DNA from: Ligilactobacillus ubinensis
GTDB taxonomy: Bacteria > Bacillota > Bacilli > Lactobacillales > Lactobacillaceae
NCBI RefSeq assembly: GCF_024160875.1
Contig: NZ_JAIULA010000010.1
Coordinates: 1-64,000 of the forward strand
Direction of reading: 5' to 3'
Length of the DNA stretch: 64,000 bases
Shown: piece by piece, positions 17,839-26,534 of the stretch
Layout: each line of letters starts with the position of its first letter
Numbering within the stretch: position 1 is the stretch's first letter
The notes under the pieces: generated by a model
Database searches by the model: none
Seen by the model: only the letters and a program-made list of their open reading frames with translations
What the model was told of the DNA's origin: nothing
Made by a program: the position numbers and the translations under genes

Positions 17839-18192
17839 TTAAGACCCACTTGTTGTTGAAGTAGCTGTTTCATCAACAAAAGTAATTTTTGTTAGTGCCG
17901 TAATAGCAGTGGCTGCCGGTTCAACTGGTAATTTCTTACCAAAAATATAGCCTTCTACAATCACACCGACTGGTTGTGCACCGTCTGTTACGTCTACTTC
18001 GTCAATGGTTACACCTTCTGCGCTAGCATCATTAGTTGGATAAACGGTACCAGCTGGTATTACTTTGCGACCACGTCCATCAGTTGTTACTGCATAGCTA
18101 GTTGAATCAACTTGACGTGGAAATGAAATAAAATGAGATGAAGCTAAAAAATTAGTTTCATTTACTGTTTCTGTTGCTCTTACATAAGCCAT
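17839..18192 (-). CDS. Head decoration/fibre-type protein
   Basis: 117 residues, beta-rich, with a long Thr/Ser-rich C-terminus. It lies between scaffold and capsid genes, the usual place of head decoration (lambda gpD-like) proteins. It would stabilise the expanded capsid. The call rests on order and composition. Confidence 0.7.
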   Translation of the reverse strand: MAYVRATETVNETNFLASSHFISFPRQVDSTSYAVTTDGRGRKVIPAGTVYPTNDASAEGVTIDEVDVTDGAQPVGVIVEGYIFGKKLPVEPAATAITALTKITFVDETATSTTSGS

Positions 18193-18208
18193 ATCTTAAA
18201 TTCCTCCT

Positions 18209-18859
18209 TTATTTTGTAGCCCATAAGCTGGACTTAACTGGCTGTTGTTCCTTGTTAAATTGTTCTGCGACTGTTGCTCCATTAGATTTTTTTACACTAT
18301 TTGCCCCGCCAGTAACCGTTGTACTTGAACCGGCAATACGTTTATCAATTGCTTTTTGTAAGCTTTCACTGAACACTTTTGAAACGCTTTTGTACGCTTC
18401 TTCAAGCTGTTCATCATCAGCTAGTACATCTGCACCAAAAACACTGATTAGACTTGTTGGCAAGTCGTCTGAACCCAATCGCTCAGTAATCTTTGCGCGA
18501 TTTTCAACTACCTTAGCATGAGTCTGTGACTCAGCTAACTGCTTTTGAAGTTGCTCTTTATCGTACTGAGCTTTTTCCAAGTCAGTCATTTTTTCATAAG
18601 ACTTCTGTTGCTGTCCTTCGATAGCTTTCTTCTCATCGTGCGTCTTAATCGCACTCTGAATTAACTTATCAGTGTAGGCTTGCAATTCCTTCTCATCAGC
18701 AAATGATTTAAATGGTTTGACTTCAGTCTCAGTGCTTTTAGTTGATTCTGTGCTTTCTGTTTTAGTGGTTTCAGTTGATTCAGTACCGGCATTGTCAGTA
18801 CCTTCTCCACCTTCGTCAGCAAACATTTGTAAATTCATCTTTAGTAGCTTTTTTGTCAT
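18209..18859 (-). CDS. Scaffold protein with N-terminal Prp-type cleavage motif
   Basis: 216 residues, acidic Thr/Glu-rich N-terminal third (about 15-50), long central coiled coil (about 75-150) and a basic C-terminus that would bind capsid protein. This is the standard layout of scaffolding protein DUF4355-type genes. Residues 6-18 read L-K-M-N-L-Q-M-F-A-D-E-G-G, an almost exact copy of the L27 leader that Prp cuts after Phe-Ala. It acts inside the procapsid and is lost from mature heads. Confidence 0.9.
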   Translation of the reverse strand: MTKKLLKMNLQMFADEGGEGTDNAGTESTETTKTESTESTKSTETEVKPFKSFADEKELQAYTDKLIQSAIKTHDEKKAIEGQQQKSYEKMTDLEKAQYDKEQLQKQLAESQTHAKVVENRAKITERLGSDDLPTSLISVFGADVLADDEQLEEAYKSVSKVFSESLQKAIDKRIAGSSTTVTGGANSVKKSNGATVAEQFNKEQQPVKSSLWATK

Positions 18860-19027
18860 TGTTAAAACTCCTTTCGCCCACGCATTTCTGCTAATTCAGT
18901 CCACAAAAAAGCACCCCATGCATTGCTTTCGCCCCACACATTGTGCTGATTCTAAAGTGGTATCTTTAGCAGACCCACGCATGCTATTTGATTTAAGCAG
19001 TTTAGTGACTTGCTTGGGTCAAAACAG

Positions 19028-19600
19028 TTAAACTATATACCAATCACTGGAAAACATATCTGTTTGGCTTGCTAGCCATCCTACTTGAGTTACATCATTA
19101 GATGTTTTAATTGCTAATACTCCAGGTGCAAAATCACCAAACTTATTTTTTGTAATAAATTCAGTTAATTCCATGCCTCCAATTAAGAAAACATACTGGC
19201 CTTTTCCATTCCACCCTCGACGAGCAATTTTTTCACCATTTTTTACGGCTTCTAACGCTTCACCGAAATCCATGCCTTCTGTGTTTGCATTTATAGTTTC
19301 ACCAGTAATTTGCCCTGCGTCAATAGTCACACCATTGGTTCGCTCTGCGAAAGCCTTATTATCAATCATGGTTTCACCAGTAATGTGAATCTTTTTGCCT
19401 TCAACCAATATATCTTCTGGACTAGCGTTAATTTGCTTTACAATATCGTCCTTGTCAACTTTTAATTCCAAAGCATTAACCAGTTGTACGACTGTATTAT
19501 TTGTAGTCGCTAGAGCTAGTTTTAATTGTTCAATTTCTGCATTTAGTTTAGCAATATTAACCACTTCATATTCTGATGTTTCAGCATTTAATTTACTCAT
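19028..19600 (-). CDS. Tail-fibre segment fused to a DUF2829 domain, in the head operon
   Basis: 190 residues. Residues 1-45 form a coiled coil. Residues 52-82 (D-D-I-V-K-Q-I-N-A-S then K-K-I-H-I-T-G-E-T) are a segment otherwise found in siphophage tail-tip proteins, with a related copy in this phage's own tail protein. Residues 109-190 (M-D-F-G-E-A-L-E-A, R-R-G-W-N-G-K-G) form a DUF2829 domain, which is of unknown function. A GGAGG site precedes ATG 19600. The gene sits between the minor head region and the scaffold, an unusual place for a fibre piece. It looks like a mosaic made by recombination. The 170 nt after it carry no gene. Confidence 0.75.
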   Translation of the reverse strand: MSKLNAETSEYEVVNIAKLNAEIEQLKLALATTNNTVVQLVNALELKVDKDDIVKQINASPEDILVEGKKIHITGETMIDNKAFAERTNGVTIDAGQITGETINANTEGMDFGEALEAVKNGEKIARRGWNGKGQYVFLIGGMELTEFITKNKFGDFAPGVLAIKTSNDVTQVGWLASQTDMFSSDWYIV

Positions 19601-19663
19601 GTTATTTTCCTCCTAAAATAATCTACTATTTAACACATAGCTGTGAGATATAAGACCACTTCC

Positions 19664-19753
19664 TTAAAGTAATATGGCTATAAATACAAACACCCAAAAC
19701 GTTATACATAAGGCTATTAAACAGCCACATCCACAGCAACGAATGTTAATCAC
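19664..19753 (-). CDS. Cys-rich 29-residue membrane peptide
   Basis: GTG 19753 to TAA 19664. The GTG overlaps the previous gene's TAA stop in GTGATTAA, with AAGGG about 6 nt upstream. The peptide has a C-C-G-C-G-C cluster at residues 6-11 followed by a hydrophobic stretch of about 18 residues, so it should sit in the membrane. Similar tiny Cys-rich peptides occur in phage head operons, but I know of no function. Too short for most gene callers. Confidence 0.5.
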   Translation of the reverse strand: MINIRCCGCGCLIALCITFWVFVFIAILL

Positions 19754-20117
19754 CAACCCTTGCAACAATGTTGCCCATCATGTCCATAACCACTGTTTCT
19801 TCTTTAGGTCTTGAAGCACGTTTAACGTGTCTAATCTTCGAAATGCCTTTACGGATTCTCTTAGCTTTGTTTTCAAAATCAAAAAGTATTGTATTATCAT
19901 CAAGCTTTATTAATGTCTTGTTCGTTTCAACAGTCTTCATACTTACAATTTGCTTTGGATTAAAGCAAAACGCTCCTTCATTTGAACTGAAAATTGTATT
20001 CGGCATTTCTAGAATATCTTTAGTTTTACGTAATGCAAGCTCAACGTTTTCAGCTGACACACAATTTACGAACTCAAAGCCATCTGACATTTTTATAGTT
20101 GTGTCATACATTTTCAT
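19746..20117 (-). CDS. Hypothetical phage protein between minor head protein and small peptide
   Basis: 123 residues, mixed alpha/beta with a basic stretch (about 80-105). The start overlaps the minor head gene's stop by 4 nt, so it is coupled to it. No known domain recognised. Location suggests a head-associated or assembly role. Confidence 0.7.
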   Translation of the reverse strand: MKMYDTTIKMSDGFEFVNCVSAENVELALRKTKDILEMPNTIFSSNEGAFCFNPKQIVSMKTVETNKTLIKLDDNTILFDFENKAKRIRKGISKIRHVKRASRPKEETVVMDMMGNIVARVGD

Positions 20118-21298
20118 GATTTATTTTCCTTTCTGGTATCATTAATTATCTGTTCCCAATCCTCGTAAGTCTTACTTTGGTCAATCTTGAACGTTTTACC
20201 AATGTTAGGATTGTTAGCTGTACGTGTCCCTGTGTACTTGCTATTAGCAAAATGCACTACTGCGACAGAACGACAATTGACGTGCAGCGGTGGCACTGTC
20301 TTGCCAACCTCTGCCTCACTTACTGGATAAACTTTTCCATCAGCATTCCTGCATATTTGTGAAGTTCGATTATCAAGAATAGCAACTATTTCAAACTCCT
20401 TAATTCCACGTTGTTTCCAACCTGCTACCTTAGTGGTATTGTGGAAATAATTAGCTTCTGTTCTAATTAACCGCTTAGCGTTAGCCATACCACTGCCAAA
20501 TTCATCAGATAACGCCTTAGCCATGTCACGTTCACTCATACCAGACATCTGTTGTGCGGTAAACAATTCTTTTAGCCTAGCTGCTAGCTTATCAGTGTTG
20601 CCCCAGATACGTTGTGAGTAGTTTTTACCATAAAAAGGTGTATCAAGTGCAGCTTTAACATACTTTCCAGACAGCTCTTTAAAGCTTGTTATTGCCTTAT
20701 CTGGCACAGCTTTAACCTTAGTAATCTCTTTACCCGTTTCGGGATTTAAAATGCTAACTTCCTTAGCTTTTTTGTCAATCTGGGGCACATAGCCTTTTTC
20801 AAATAGCTGCACATCTTTGCCAACATCGCCAATAACACCCTCGGCAGTCGCCTCATTCCAAGCTTGCTGGATAACTTTTGTATATAAGTCAGTCGATTCT
20901 TGAATTTCCACACTAGACACTTGCTTGACAGCAATATATGACTTAGCTTGTAACTCTTCAAGGCGTGTTATTCGTCCTTTAGCAGCTAACGCAGACAAAT
21001 AATCAGTAACTTGTTTCTTTGATTCACTATCAGTAATATTATTTGCTAATGCTCGCAAAGTCACCAGTTCAGTAGGGCTAACACGAGTATTCAAGATTTC
21101 TACTGCTTGCTCTTCGGTATAATCGCCGTTAGTGAAGTATCTGCGGTATATCTGTTTAACTTCACCCTGCAAATAATTTTGAGCGCGAATATAAGCAGCT
21201 GCAATCGTAGGAATGCTATCATTAGCAGCTTCATGTGACTTTTCCTCATTACGTATCGCACGCAACTGCCAATAAGTTAATTTCTGATTGTCTGCCAA
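20114..21298 (-). CDS. Minor head protein (Mu gpF / SPP1 gp7-like)
   Basis: 394 residues. The C-terminal half contains the Mu F-like domain: R-T-E-A-N-Y-F-H, L-D-N-R-T-S-Q-I-C and P-P-L-H-V-N-C-R-S (about residues 275-345). The conserved Cys/His suggest metal binding. It binds the portal inside the procapsid and helps eject DNA. It follows portal, Prp and an XRE gene in the operon. Confidence 0.9.
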   Translation of the reverse strand: MADNQKLTYWQLRAIRNEEKSHEAANDSIPTIAAAYIRAQNYLQGEVKQIYRRYFTNGDYTEEQAVEILNTRVSPTELVTLRALANNITDSESKKQVTDYLSALAAKGRITRLEELQAKSYIAVKQVSSVEIQESTDLYTKVIQQAWNEATAEGVIGDVGKDVQLFEKGYVPQIDKKAKEVSILNPETGKEITKVKAVPDKAITSFKELSGKYVKAALDTPFYGKNYSQRIWGNTDKLAARLKELFTAQQMSGMSERDMAKALSDEFGSGMANAKRLIRTEANYFHNTTKVAGWKQRGIKEFEIVAILDNRTSQICRNADGKVYPVSEAEVGKTVPPLHVNCRSVAVVHFANSKYTGTRTANNPNIGKTFKIDQSKTYEDWEQIINDTRKENKS

Positions 21299-21314
21299 TG
21301 ATCACACCCCCTGA

Positions 21315-21710
21315 TTATCCAAATGCATAGCCAGCTATACAATTGCGATCAAATTCTGCTTTTCTTTGCACTAAATCAGATTGAGAAAAGTAAGTGAATA
21401 TCAATTTTTTACTTTCTTCTATAATTTTTACATCTTTAAATTTTATATTTTGCCCGTTGTGGAACCAAATCGTTAGTGACTTGTGTACCTCGTTGGAATT
21501 TACTAATTCGTCAATCGTAGTGTTGCCTAACTCTGCAATTTTTTTTAATCTTTTTTTATTAGGTAAATGTTTGTTTCTTTCCCAATTGCTCACTAAAACT
21601 CTGCTACCTTTACCATCCTGTCCATCAATGGCAATTATAAACTCATTCATAGTCATGCCTAAATCTAAGCGGACTTTTCTTATATTTTCTCCTATTGAAG
21701 ACTTTTTCAT
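21315..21710 (-). CDS. XRE-family DNA-binding regulator inside the head operon
   Basis: 131 residues from ATG 21710, which has GGGGGTG as ribosome site. An upstream in-frame start near 21773 would run through the operator-like repeat and is not favoured. Residues about 1-65 are a helix-turn-helix domain (I-R-K-V-R-L-D-L-G-M-T-M-N-E-F, N-W-E-R-N-K-H-L-P-N). The C-terminal 60 residues I do not recognise. A transcription factor is foreign to a morphogenesis block, and the 110 nt in front of it carry an inverted repeat and a possible promoter. It is probably an independently regulated insert. Target unknown. Confidence 0.7.
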   Translation of the reverse strand: MKKSSIGENIRKVRLDLGMTMNEFIIAIDGQDGKGSRVLVSNWERNKHLPNKKRLKKIAELGNTTIDELVNSNEVHKSLTIWFHNGQNIKFKDVKIIEESKKLIFTYFSQSDLVQRKAEFDRNCIAGYAFG

Positions 21711-21731
21711 AATATGCACCCCCGAAAATAT

Positions 21732-21755
21732 GCTACAAATACTCACATCTGTAGC
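21732..21755 (-). promoter_or_regulatory. Operator-like inverted repeat upstream of the XRE gene
   Basis: GCTACA (21732-21737) and TGTAGC (21750-21755) form a 6-bp inverted repeat with a 12-nt spacer, 22 nt before the XRE start codon. On the minus strand TTAACT and TAGAAT with a 16-nt spacer lie just upstream and could be the promoter. Autoregulation is inferred. Confidence 0.4.
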
Positions 21756-21823
21756 GTACTTTATTCTAATCAAATAAAGCTAAAAGTTAATACAATTAAT
21801 ATTTAAGGGTTATTGTGTATTTG

Positions 21824-22120
21824 TCAATAGTTATCTATGTTTATCTTCAAATTTTTGGGATACCGATCTTCTATTTGCCTGAGGCTATGCACTAGCATTT
21901 CACATAACACCTTATTCTTCTCATTTGGCTCAATCAAGCTAACAGAAATACCATCATCGTCATTCAATGTTGCATTGCTTAGCTCGTTAGTAACGGCTTG
22001 ACTTAGTACTGACACTGCCGCACATACGATATCTGAACCTTTAGCAGCAAATTGTGCATGACCACTAATGTCATAGCCGATTACATCTTTTTTGTGCAAA
22101 TAAAAAACAGCTTTAATCAT
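21824..22120 (-). CDS. Phage-encoded Prp-like cysteine protease
   Basis: 98 residues, full length for the ribosomal-processing cysteine protease Prp (YsxB) family. The family signature G-H-A at residues 20-22 and S-D-I-V-C-A-A-V-S at 29-37 give the catalytic dyad H21 and C33. Host Prp removes the N-terminal extension of ribosomal protein L27, but this copy lies between portal and minor head genes and its ATG overlaps the portal stop. The scaffold and tail-tube proteins of this phage both begin with L27-like cleavage motifs, so it is probably the maturation protease for these virion proteins. Confidence 0.85.
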   Translation of the reverse strand: MIKAVFYLHKKDVIGYDISGHAQFAAKGSDIVCAAVSVLSQAVTNELSNATLNDDDGISVSLIEPNEKNKVLCEMLVHSLRQIEDRYPKNLKINIDNY

Positions 22121-23631
22121 GATTTATCACCTGATTCCTGCTGTTTGTCTATCACGTTTCCATTGTCATCAACAGTTTGTCCTTCAGTTTGAGACGTACC
22201 GCCTAAAATTTCGTCTTGCATTTTAATATTATCTTGCTTTTCTTGATTTAATTCTTTAATCATTTCGTCCGGGTCGTTTTGACCAGGTAACCAACTTAAC
22301 GCAACTTTCTGTGGTATCACGCCATCTGCATTCTTAATATTATTGATAATATCAGTCATATTGACTGGAATATTTGGATTAATGGAAATAATCGCACCAG
22401 ATGCATCACATTGCTGCCCTTTAAATGTTAGTAAGTTCTGAATTAACTGTAATCTCTGACGAATGCCTTTTGTTAGATAACGTTCTTTAGTAGCTAACAA
22501 CTGATACAATCCAAATAGTTTATACTTCATAGCTTCGCCGGAGCTTACACCTGAAAAGTTTTCATCTAGCATATTAGGAACATAAGTCATTTGGTGGATA
22601 TCGTCTTTGATTGATTTAACCAGAACTTGAATCTGTGATTCATCAAACGACTTAGTCAACCACTCAACTGCTGCTGCATTATCGCCCGTTTTAGGTGGTG
22701 CATAAATCATAGTGTGGTCTTTATCAACGTTAATGTCATTGCCCTTTTCATCAGTTAACGAAAAACCATAAACCACTAGCAACGCATCAATAAAATTCCT
22801 TTTATCAGTGATTCGGTCAGATTGAAGCTCGTTATATGCGTCAATCAAACTAATTGCCTGCTCGAAATCGCCTTGTTTTTCCTCATTGTTTCTGTAGCTT
22901 ATCAAAGGCACATCGCCAAAGTAATGTTGAGTAACTTGTGGATATCCATCAGCGATATTTGTGTCAGAAAGTTCATATCCCATTTTAGTACGGTAAGCAA
23001 TAATGCTTTTCTGCGTGTAAACAGTAATTAAATAGCCGCTGGGATTACCAAGTAAATCTAACTTTTGCACATAATGGATTCCGAATAGCGGATTTTTGTC
23101 AATCGTATCATCTGTCACTAGCACACAGCCACGAGGGTCAATCTTCTGGATAGACAGTGTTGGCGTGCCATTGCTTTGTTTAATATAAAGTAGTTCATAA
23201 CCACAGCCATACACACTTAAATCTTTTTCTAATTCTGTATCATGTGCCGATATGTCCATATCATCTAACTGTTCTTGAATTGGCTTAATGTTTTTGCTTT
23301 GGCCCGCTGCAATAGCAATAGGATTACCAGTTGTGAAACCGACATTCATATCCGTGATGTATTTAGCGTGGTTAATCATTACTTTTTCATTTGCTTTGCC
23401 TAAGCTACCGGTCAACTGACGCTTAAAAATATCTTGATTACCTTCGTAGTAATCCTCTAACCAATTAAAACGTTCAATTCTTACCTTCTGTGCATTGATT
23501 GCGTAATTAATAGCATCATAACTTGGGTCATTAACATCACCAATTAGTGTTGGATCAACAGCCACATTTGAACTTCTTTCACCTTTAAAATTTAGTAAAT
23601 CTATCGTAACCACCTTCTTTATCTCATCCAT
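22117..23631 (-). CDS. Portal protein (SPP1 gp6-like)
   Basis: 504 residues, typical size. The N-terminal half has the family pattern N-Y-Y-E-G-N (residues 41-46), followed by the central wing/stem region and a Gln/Asp-rich C-terminus. Twelve copies form the ring at the capsid vertex through which DNA enters and leaves. It overlaps the terminase large subunit by 13 nt. Confidence 0.9.
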   Translation of the reverse strand: MDEIKKVVTIDLLNFKGERSSNVAVDPTLIGDVNDPSYDAINYAINAQKVRIERFNWLEDYYEGNQDIFKRQLTGSLGKANEKVMINHAKYITDMNVGFTTGNPIAIAAGQSKNIKPIQEQLDDMDISAHDTELEKDLSVYGCGYELLYIKQSNGTPTLSIQKIDPRGCVLVTDDTIDKNPLFGIHYVQKLDLLGNPSGYLITVYTQKSIIAYRTKMGYELSDTNIADGYPQVTQHYFGDVPLISYRNNEEKQGDFEQAISLIDAYNELQSDRITDKRNFIDALLVVYGFSLTDEKGNDINVDKDHTMIYAPPKTGDNAAAVEWLTKSFDESQIQVLVKSIKDDIHQMTYVPNMLDENFSGVSSGEAMKYKLFGLYQLLATKERYLTKGIRQRLQLIQNLLTFKGQQCDASGAIISINPNIPVNMTDIINNIKNADGVIPQKVALSWLPGQNDPDEMIKELNQEKQDNIKMQDEILGGTSQTEGQTVDDNGNVIDKQQESGDKS

Positions 23632-24863
23632 CTTGGTTTAACTACTGCTTGAGCTTTACTTAATTCGTTATGTTGGCTAAAAATCGCATAACGCACAGCG
23701 TCTTGAACATCGTCTGACTCTTTGACGGGTAACCCCGACTTCTCGTCCCAAATATATTGATATATTTCTTCAAGAAACTTATCAACGCTTTCTTCAACAA
23801 CAAAAAAGCGGTTGTCTTTCATCAGCTTTGCAACTGATTCGATACCACTTAGTACTGATTTATTTGCATTAAAAATATTAAAATGCTCACGCCTGAAACG
23901 TGCAACGTGCTCTGGGCGAGCGGAATCAGACCACATGCGAATGCGTGAGCCGTATCGCTTGCAGATGTCCTTAGCAACGTTGACCCAATAGTCTATTTCT
24001 TCATGTTGTCGAGTATGTTCTTCAACTAAATACGTATTGCCTTGGCTATCGTCACCCATCAATACTATCGTGCCCTTATGTTCGTAGCCCCAGTCAATGC
24101 CGACGTAGTATGTTAAATTACCAGGTAATTTTGACTTAGGAATAAGCATTGTATCTTTGTTAAAGTCGCGATATACCATGCCTTCACCAGACACCCACAA
24201 ACCTAAAATGCTACGATCGTAAAACATGCCGCTTGGCGTTCCAGCTTTCATATGCTGAACATATTCAGATGGTAGGAAAGTGTTGTCGTCGATTGTAAAA
24301 TGATAGCTAATAATGCCTGCTTGTGTATCTTTGTTATCGATGTAATCTTTCTTGAGATAATGAGTAGGAACATCCGGATTAGTATCACATACTATTCGAG
24401 CGTGTGGCGCTGAACAGCGATTAAGGATTTCATTAAACACTTCTTCATTGGCTAAACTAGCTTCATTAACATATGCACCAAAAGCCGTACTACCACGAAT
24501 AGCACCCAAACCAGCAATGCTACCGGTGAACGTCTGAATAACTTTAACACCGAATAGTTTAAACGAATTGTGCTTATCAAATTTAAATTGCATGTCGTAC
24601 TTGTTAGTTAATTCTTGCAACACATTATTCTGCAATGACTTACTAGAATAACCAGCCAATATATACATTGGTTCTGCGATATCTAATTCATCAGCGAGCT
24701 TTCTAACACGTCTTAGTTCAAACAAGAACACATCATTATCCACAACAGTCTTGCCTGAACGGACAGCACCATAATTGATCAGTAACCGCCAATCCGTACG
24801 TCTTAATGATTGCAGTACTTGAATCTGCTTGTCAGTATATAAATCACTTATCATTTTCATCAC
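23619..24863 (-). CDS. Terminase large subunit
   Basis: 414 residues. The Walker A-type loop G-A-V-R-S-G-K-T lies at about residues 32-39 and the Walker B-type segment A-Y-V-N-E-A at about 130. The C-terminal RNase H-like nuclease has G-I-D-W-G-Y at about 247 and a second acidic site in W-S-D-S-A at about 293. It pumps DNA into the procapsid and cuts concatemers. Its start overlaps the small subunit gene. Confidence 0.92.
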   Translation of the reverse strand: MMKMISDLYTDKQIQVLQSLRRTDWRLLINYGAVRSGKTVVDNDVFLFELRRVRKLADELDIAEPMYILAGYSSKSLQNNVLQELTNKYDMQFKFDKHNSFKLFGVKVIQTFTGSIAGLGAIRGSTAFGAYVNEASLANEEVFNEILNRCSAPHARIVCDTNPDVPTHYLKKDYIDNKDTQAGIISYHFTIDDNTFLPSEYVQHMKAGTPSGMFYDRSILGLWVSGEGMVYRDFNKDTMLIPKSKLPGNLTYYVGIDWGYEHKGTIVLMGDDSQGNTYLVEEHTRQHEEIDYWVNVAKDICKRYGSRIRMWSDSARPEHVARFRREHFNIFNANKSVLSGIESVAKLMKDNRFFVVEESVDKFLEEIYQYIWDEKSGLPVKESDDVQDAVRYAIFSQHNELSKAQAVVKPRWMR

Positions 24864-25635
24864 CGCCTAACGTTTCGTCTATCTTATCCAATAACTTAGA
24901 CACTTTAGCTTCTGTATCATTACCATCATCATTCAAAATACGTGCTTTAGCTTCGAGGATACTAAGTTGTTGATCCATTAAAGCTAGCTTCTTTCTACGC
25001 TCGTCTGTTTCATCTGCAATCTTAACGAATTGCTTTATCAAATTTCCTAGCGTCGTTTGTGCCCTGGATAATGCTTGTAGATAATTAGCTTGTTTGTCCC
25101 AGGCGTATTGATATTGTCTAACTTCTTTAGTCTGAACTGGCTTACCGGTCTTTTTACTTACAATTGCTGGATTCAGGTCTATTTCCGTAACATCACTAGT
25201 CATATCAAACTCACTAGCCACATTCATGATTTTTACTGATCGAATGATAGCAGCATACTGAATCATAATGTTATTCCAAATTATATCCTCTGGCTTAGAC
25301 GTATATATTTCTTGGACCAGCGCACGAGTATCTTCAGGTAACCATTTAGCAAATAGTCCATGGCTTACTGCATTCTTATTACCCTTTGGTGGTGAAGCAT
25401 GTGGGTTACCTGGATTGCCTTTAGCATACTGATTACCTTTCATAGAGGAACGTTCCTTTTTTTTAGTAACGTTACCCTTTAAATCGTTGCTCCATTTGTC
25501 TAATGATTTCCATTTTCTAATCTGCGTTGGATTAATTCCAAGTTCATCAGCGATTTCTATTAATTTCTTCTTTCCGCCAGAATCAAGCCACATTTGTCTC
25601 GCTTTCTCTCGCTTCGGATTTCTTTTTCTAGGCAT
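24844..25635 (-). CDS. Terminase small subunit
   Basis: 263 residues. N-terminal helix-turn-helix (about residues 18-50, with I-A-D-E-L-G-I-N-P-T-Q-I-R-K-W), then G-N-Q-Y-A-K-G-N-P-G-N, a sequence common in Firmicutes small terminases, and a C-terminal coiled coil. It recognises the packaging site and loads the large subunit. The start has a GGAGGTGG site. First gene of the packaging block. Confidence 0.88.
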   Translation of the reverse strand: MPRKRNPKREKARQMWLDSGGKKKLIEIADELGINPTQIRKWKSLDKWSNDLKGNVTKKKERSSMKGNQYAKGNPGNPHASPPKGNKNAVSHGLFAKWLPEDTRALVQEIYTSKPEDIIWNNIMIQYAAIIRSVKIMNVASEFDMTSDVTEIDLNPAIVSKKTGKPVQTKEVRQYQYAWDKQANYLQALSRAQTTLGNLIKQFVKIADETDERRKKLALMDQQLSILEAKARILNDDGNDTEAKVSKLLDKIDETLGGDENDK

Positions 25636-25675
25636 TCATATCCACCACCTCCTGAAAGTGTTTTGTTTTGCGTAC

Positions 25676-25700
25676 AAAAAAAGCAGCTCAATGGCTACTA
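25676..25700 (-). terminator. Terminator behind the two-TM moron gene
   Basis: On the minus strand GTAGC-CATTGA-GCTGC is followed by seven T. It starts within 15 nt of the moron stop and lies before the small terminase gene, so the moron is insulated from the late operon unless late transcription is antiterminated or starts again downstream. Confidence 0.7.
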
Positions 25701-26534
25701 TTATAAACTTTCGTTCATTTCTTTTAATTCTTTGAATGTGCTACTAAGTGTAGCATATTTGTCTCCATTTTTATATTCCTTGTATAATTGACAAAGCTCA
25801 TAGTTATCCTCAATCATTTCATCTTTAGAAAATTCTCCTATTTCTTTTATAGCATCTTCTAAAAAGTAATATTTGCCTTCATCAAAATTATATCTTCCCT
25901 TTTCATTAACTTTTCTATTTGATACTTCAAAATAACCTATTTCACTTGCCGGACTATAAAATCTAATAATTATTTTTTTAATTTTGCAACTATCATTCTC
26001 GTCTTCAAACCAATAAGATGGTAAAAAAGTTACAATTTGGTTTGGATATACTCCCTTAAAATTCCAGTGTTCAAAATCAGTTTTGTCTTTACCACATTTG
26101 TAATTTAAAATCAAATCGAAATTATATATAACATTATTAGAAATATTCTGTATGCAAATATATGCATCTTCACTATTCTTTTTTTTTAAATTAAGGCTAT
26201 ATCCACTTCCTTCTAGATTTTTCTCTTTCGCAAATACAATAGTTTCATTATTTGGACTAGTTGTTGTTGTAAGACTAAATCTTGGCCTTTTATTAATAAT
26301 GTTTAATGCTCTCTCAATATTTTTTTGTTTATTAACCTGCCAAATAACAGCAAAAATAGCACCTATAGCTCCGAGACCACTTACCCAATCAGCTACTGAA
26401 CCCCATTCTATTTTGGAGAACCAGATAGAGGTTTGTGGCAATACTATACCCATAAAAATAATAGTTATGTTGAGAATTAACACATCACTATTTCTGGTCT
26501 CTTTATTCCACCATTTCTTAATTTTTCTTGTCAT
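25701..26534 (-). CDS. Two-TM membrane protein, probable moron
   Basis: 277 residues from ATG 26534 (GGGGAG site 10 nt upstream; the longer frame to 26588 has no such site). Two membrane segments (about 17-36 and 48-68) anchor a cytoplasmic, strand-rich C-terminal domain with many Lys and Asn. The sequence is more AT-rich than the terminase genes beside it. I recognise no named family. It lies between the late regulator and the terminases with its own terminator, a common place for morons. Superinfection exclusion or defence is a guess from topology. Confidence 0.65.
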   Translation of the reverse strand: MTRKIKKWWNKETRNSDVLILNITIIFMGIVLPQTSIWFSKIEWGSVADWVSGLGAIGAIFAVIWQVNKQKNIERALNIINKRPRFSLTTTTSPNNETIVFAKEKNLEGSGYSLNLKKKNSEDAYICIQNISNNVIYNFDLILNYKCGKDKTDFEHWNFKGVYPNQIVTFLPSYWFEDENDSCKIKKIIIRFYSPASEIGYFEVSNRKVNEKGRYNFDEGKYYFLEDAIKEIGEFSKDEMIEDNYELCQLYKEYKNGDKYATLSSTFKELKEMNESL

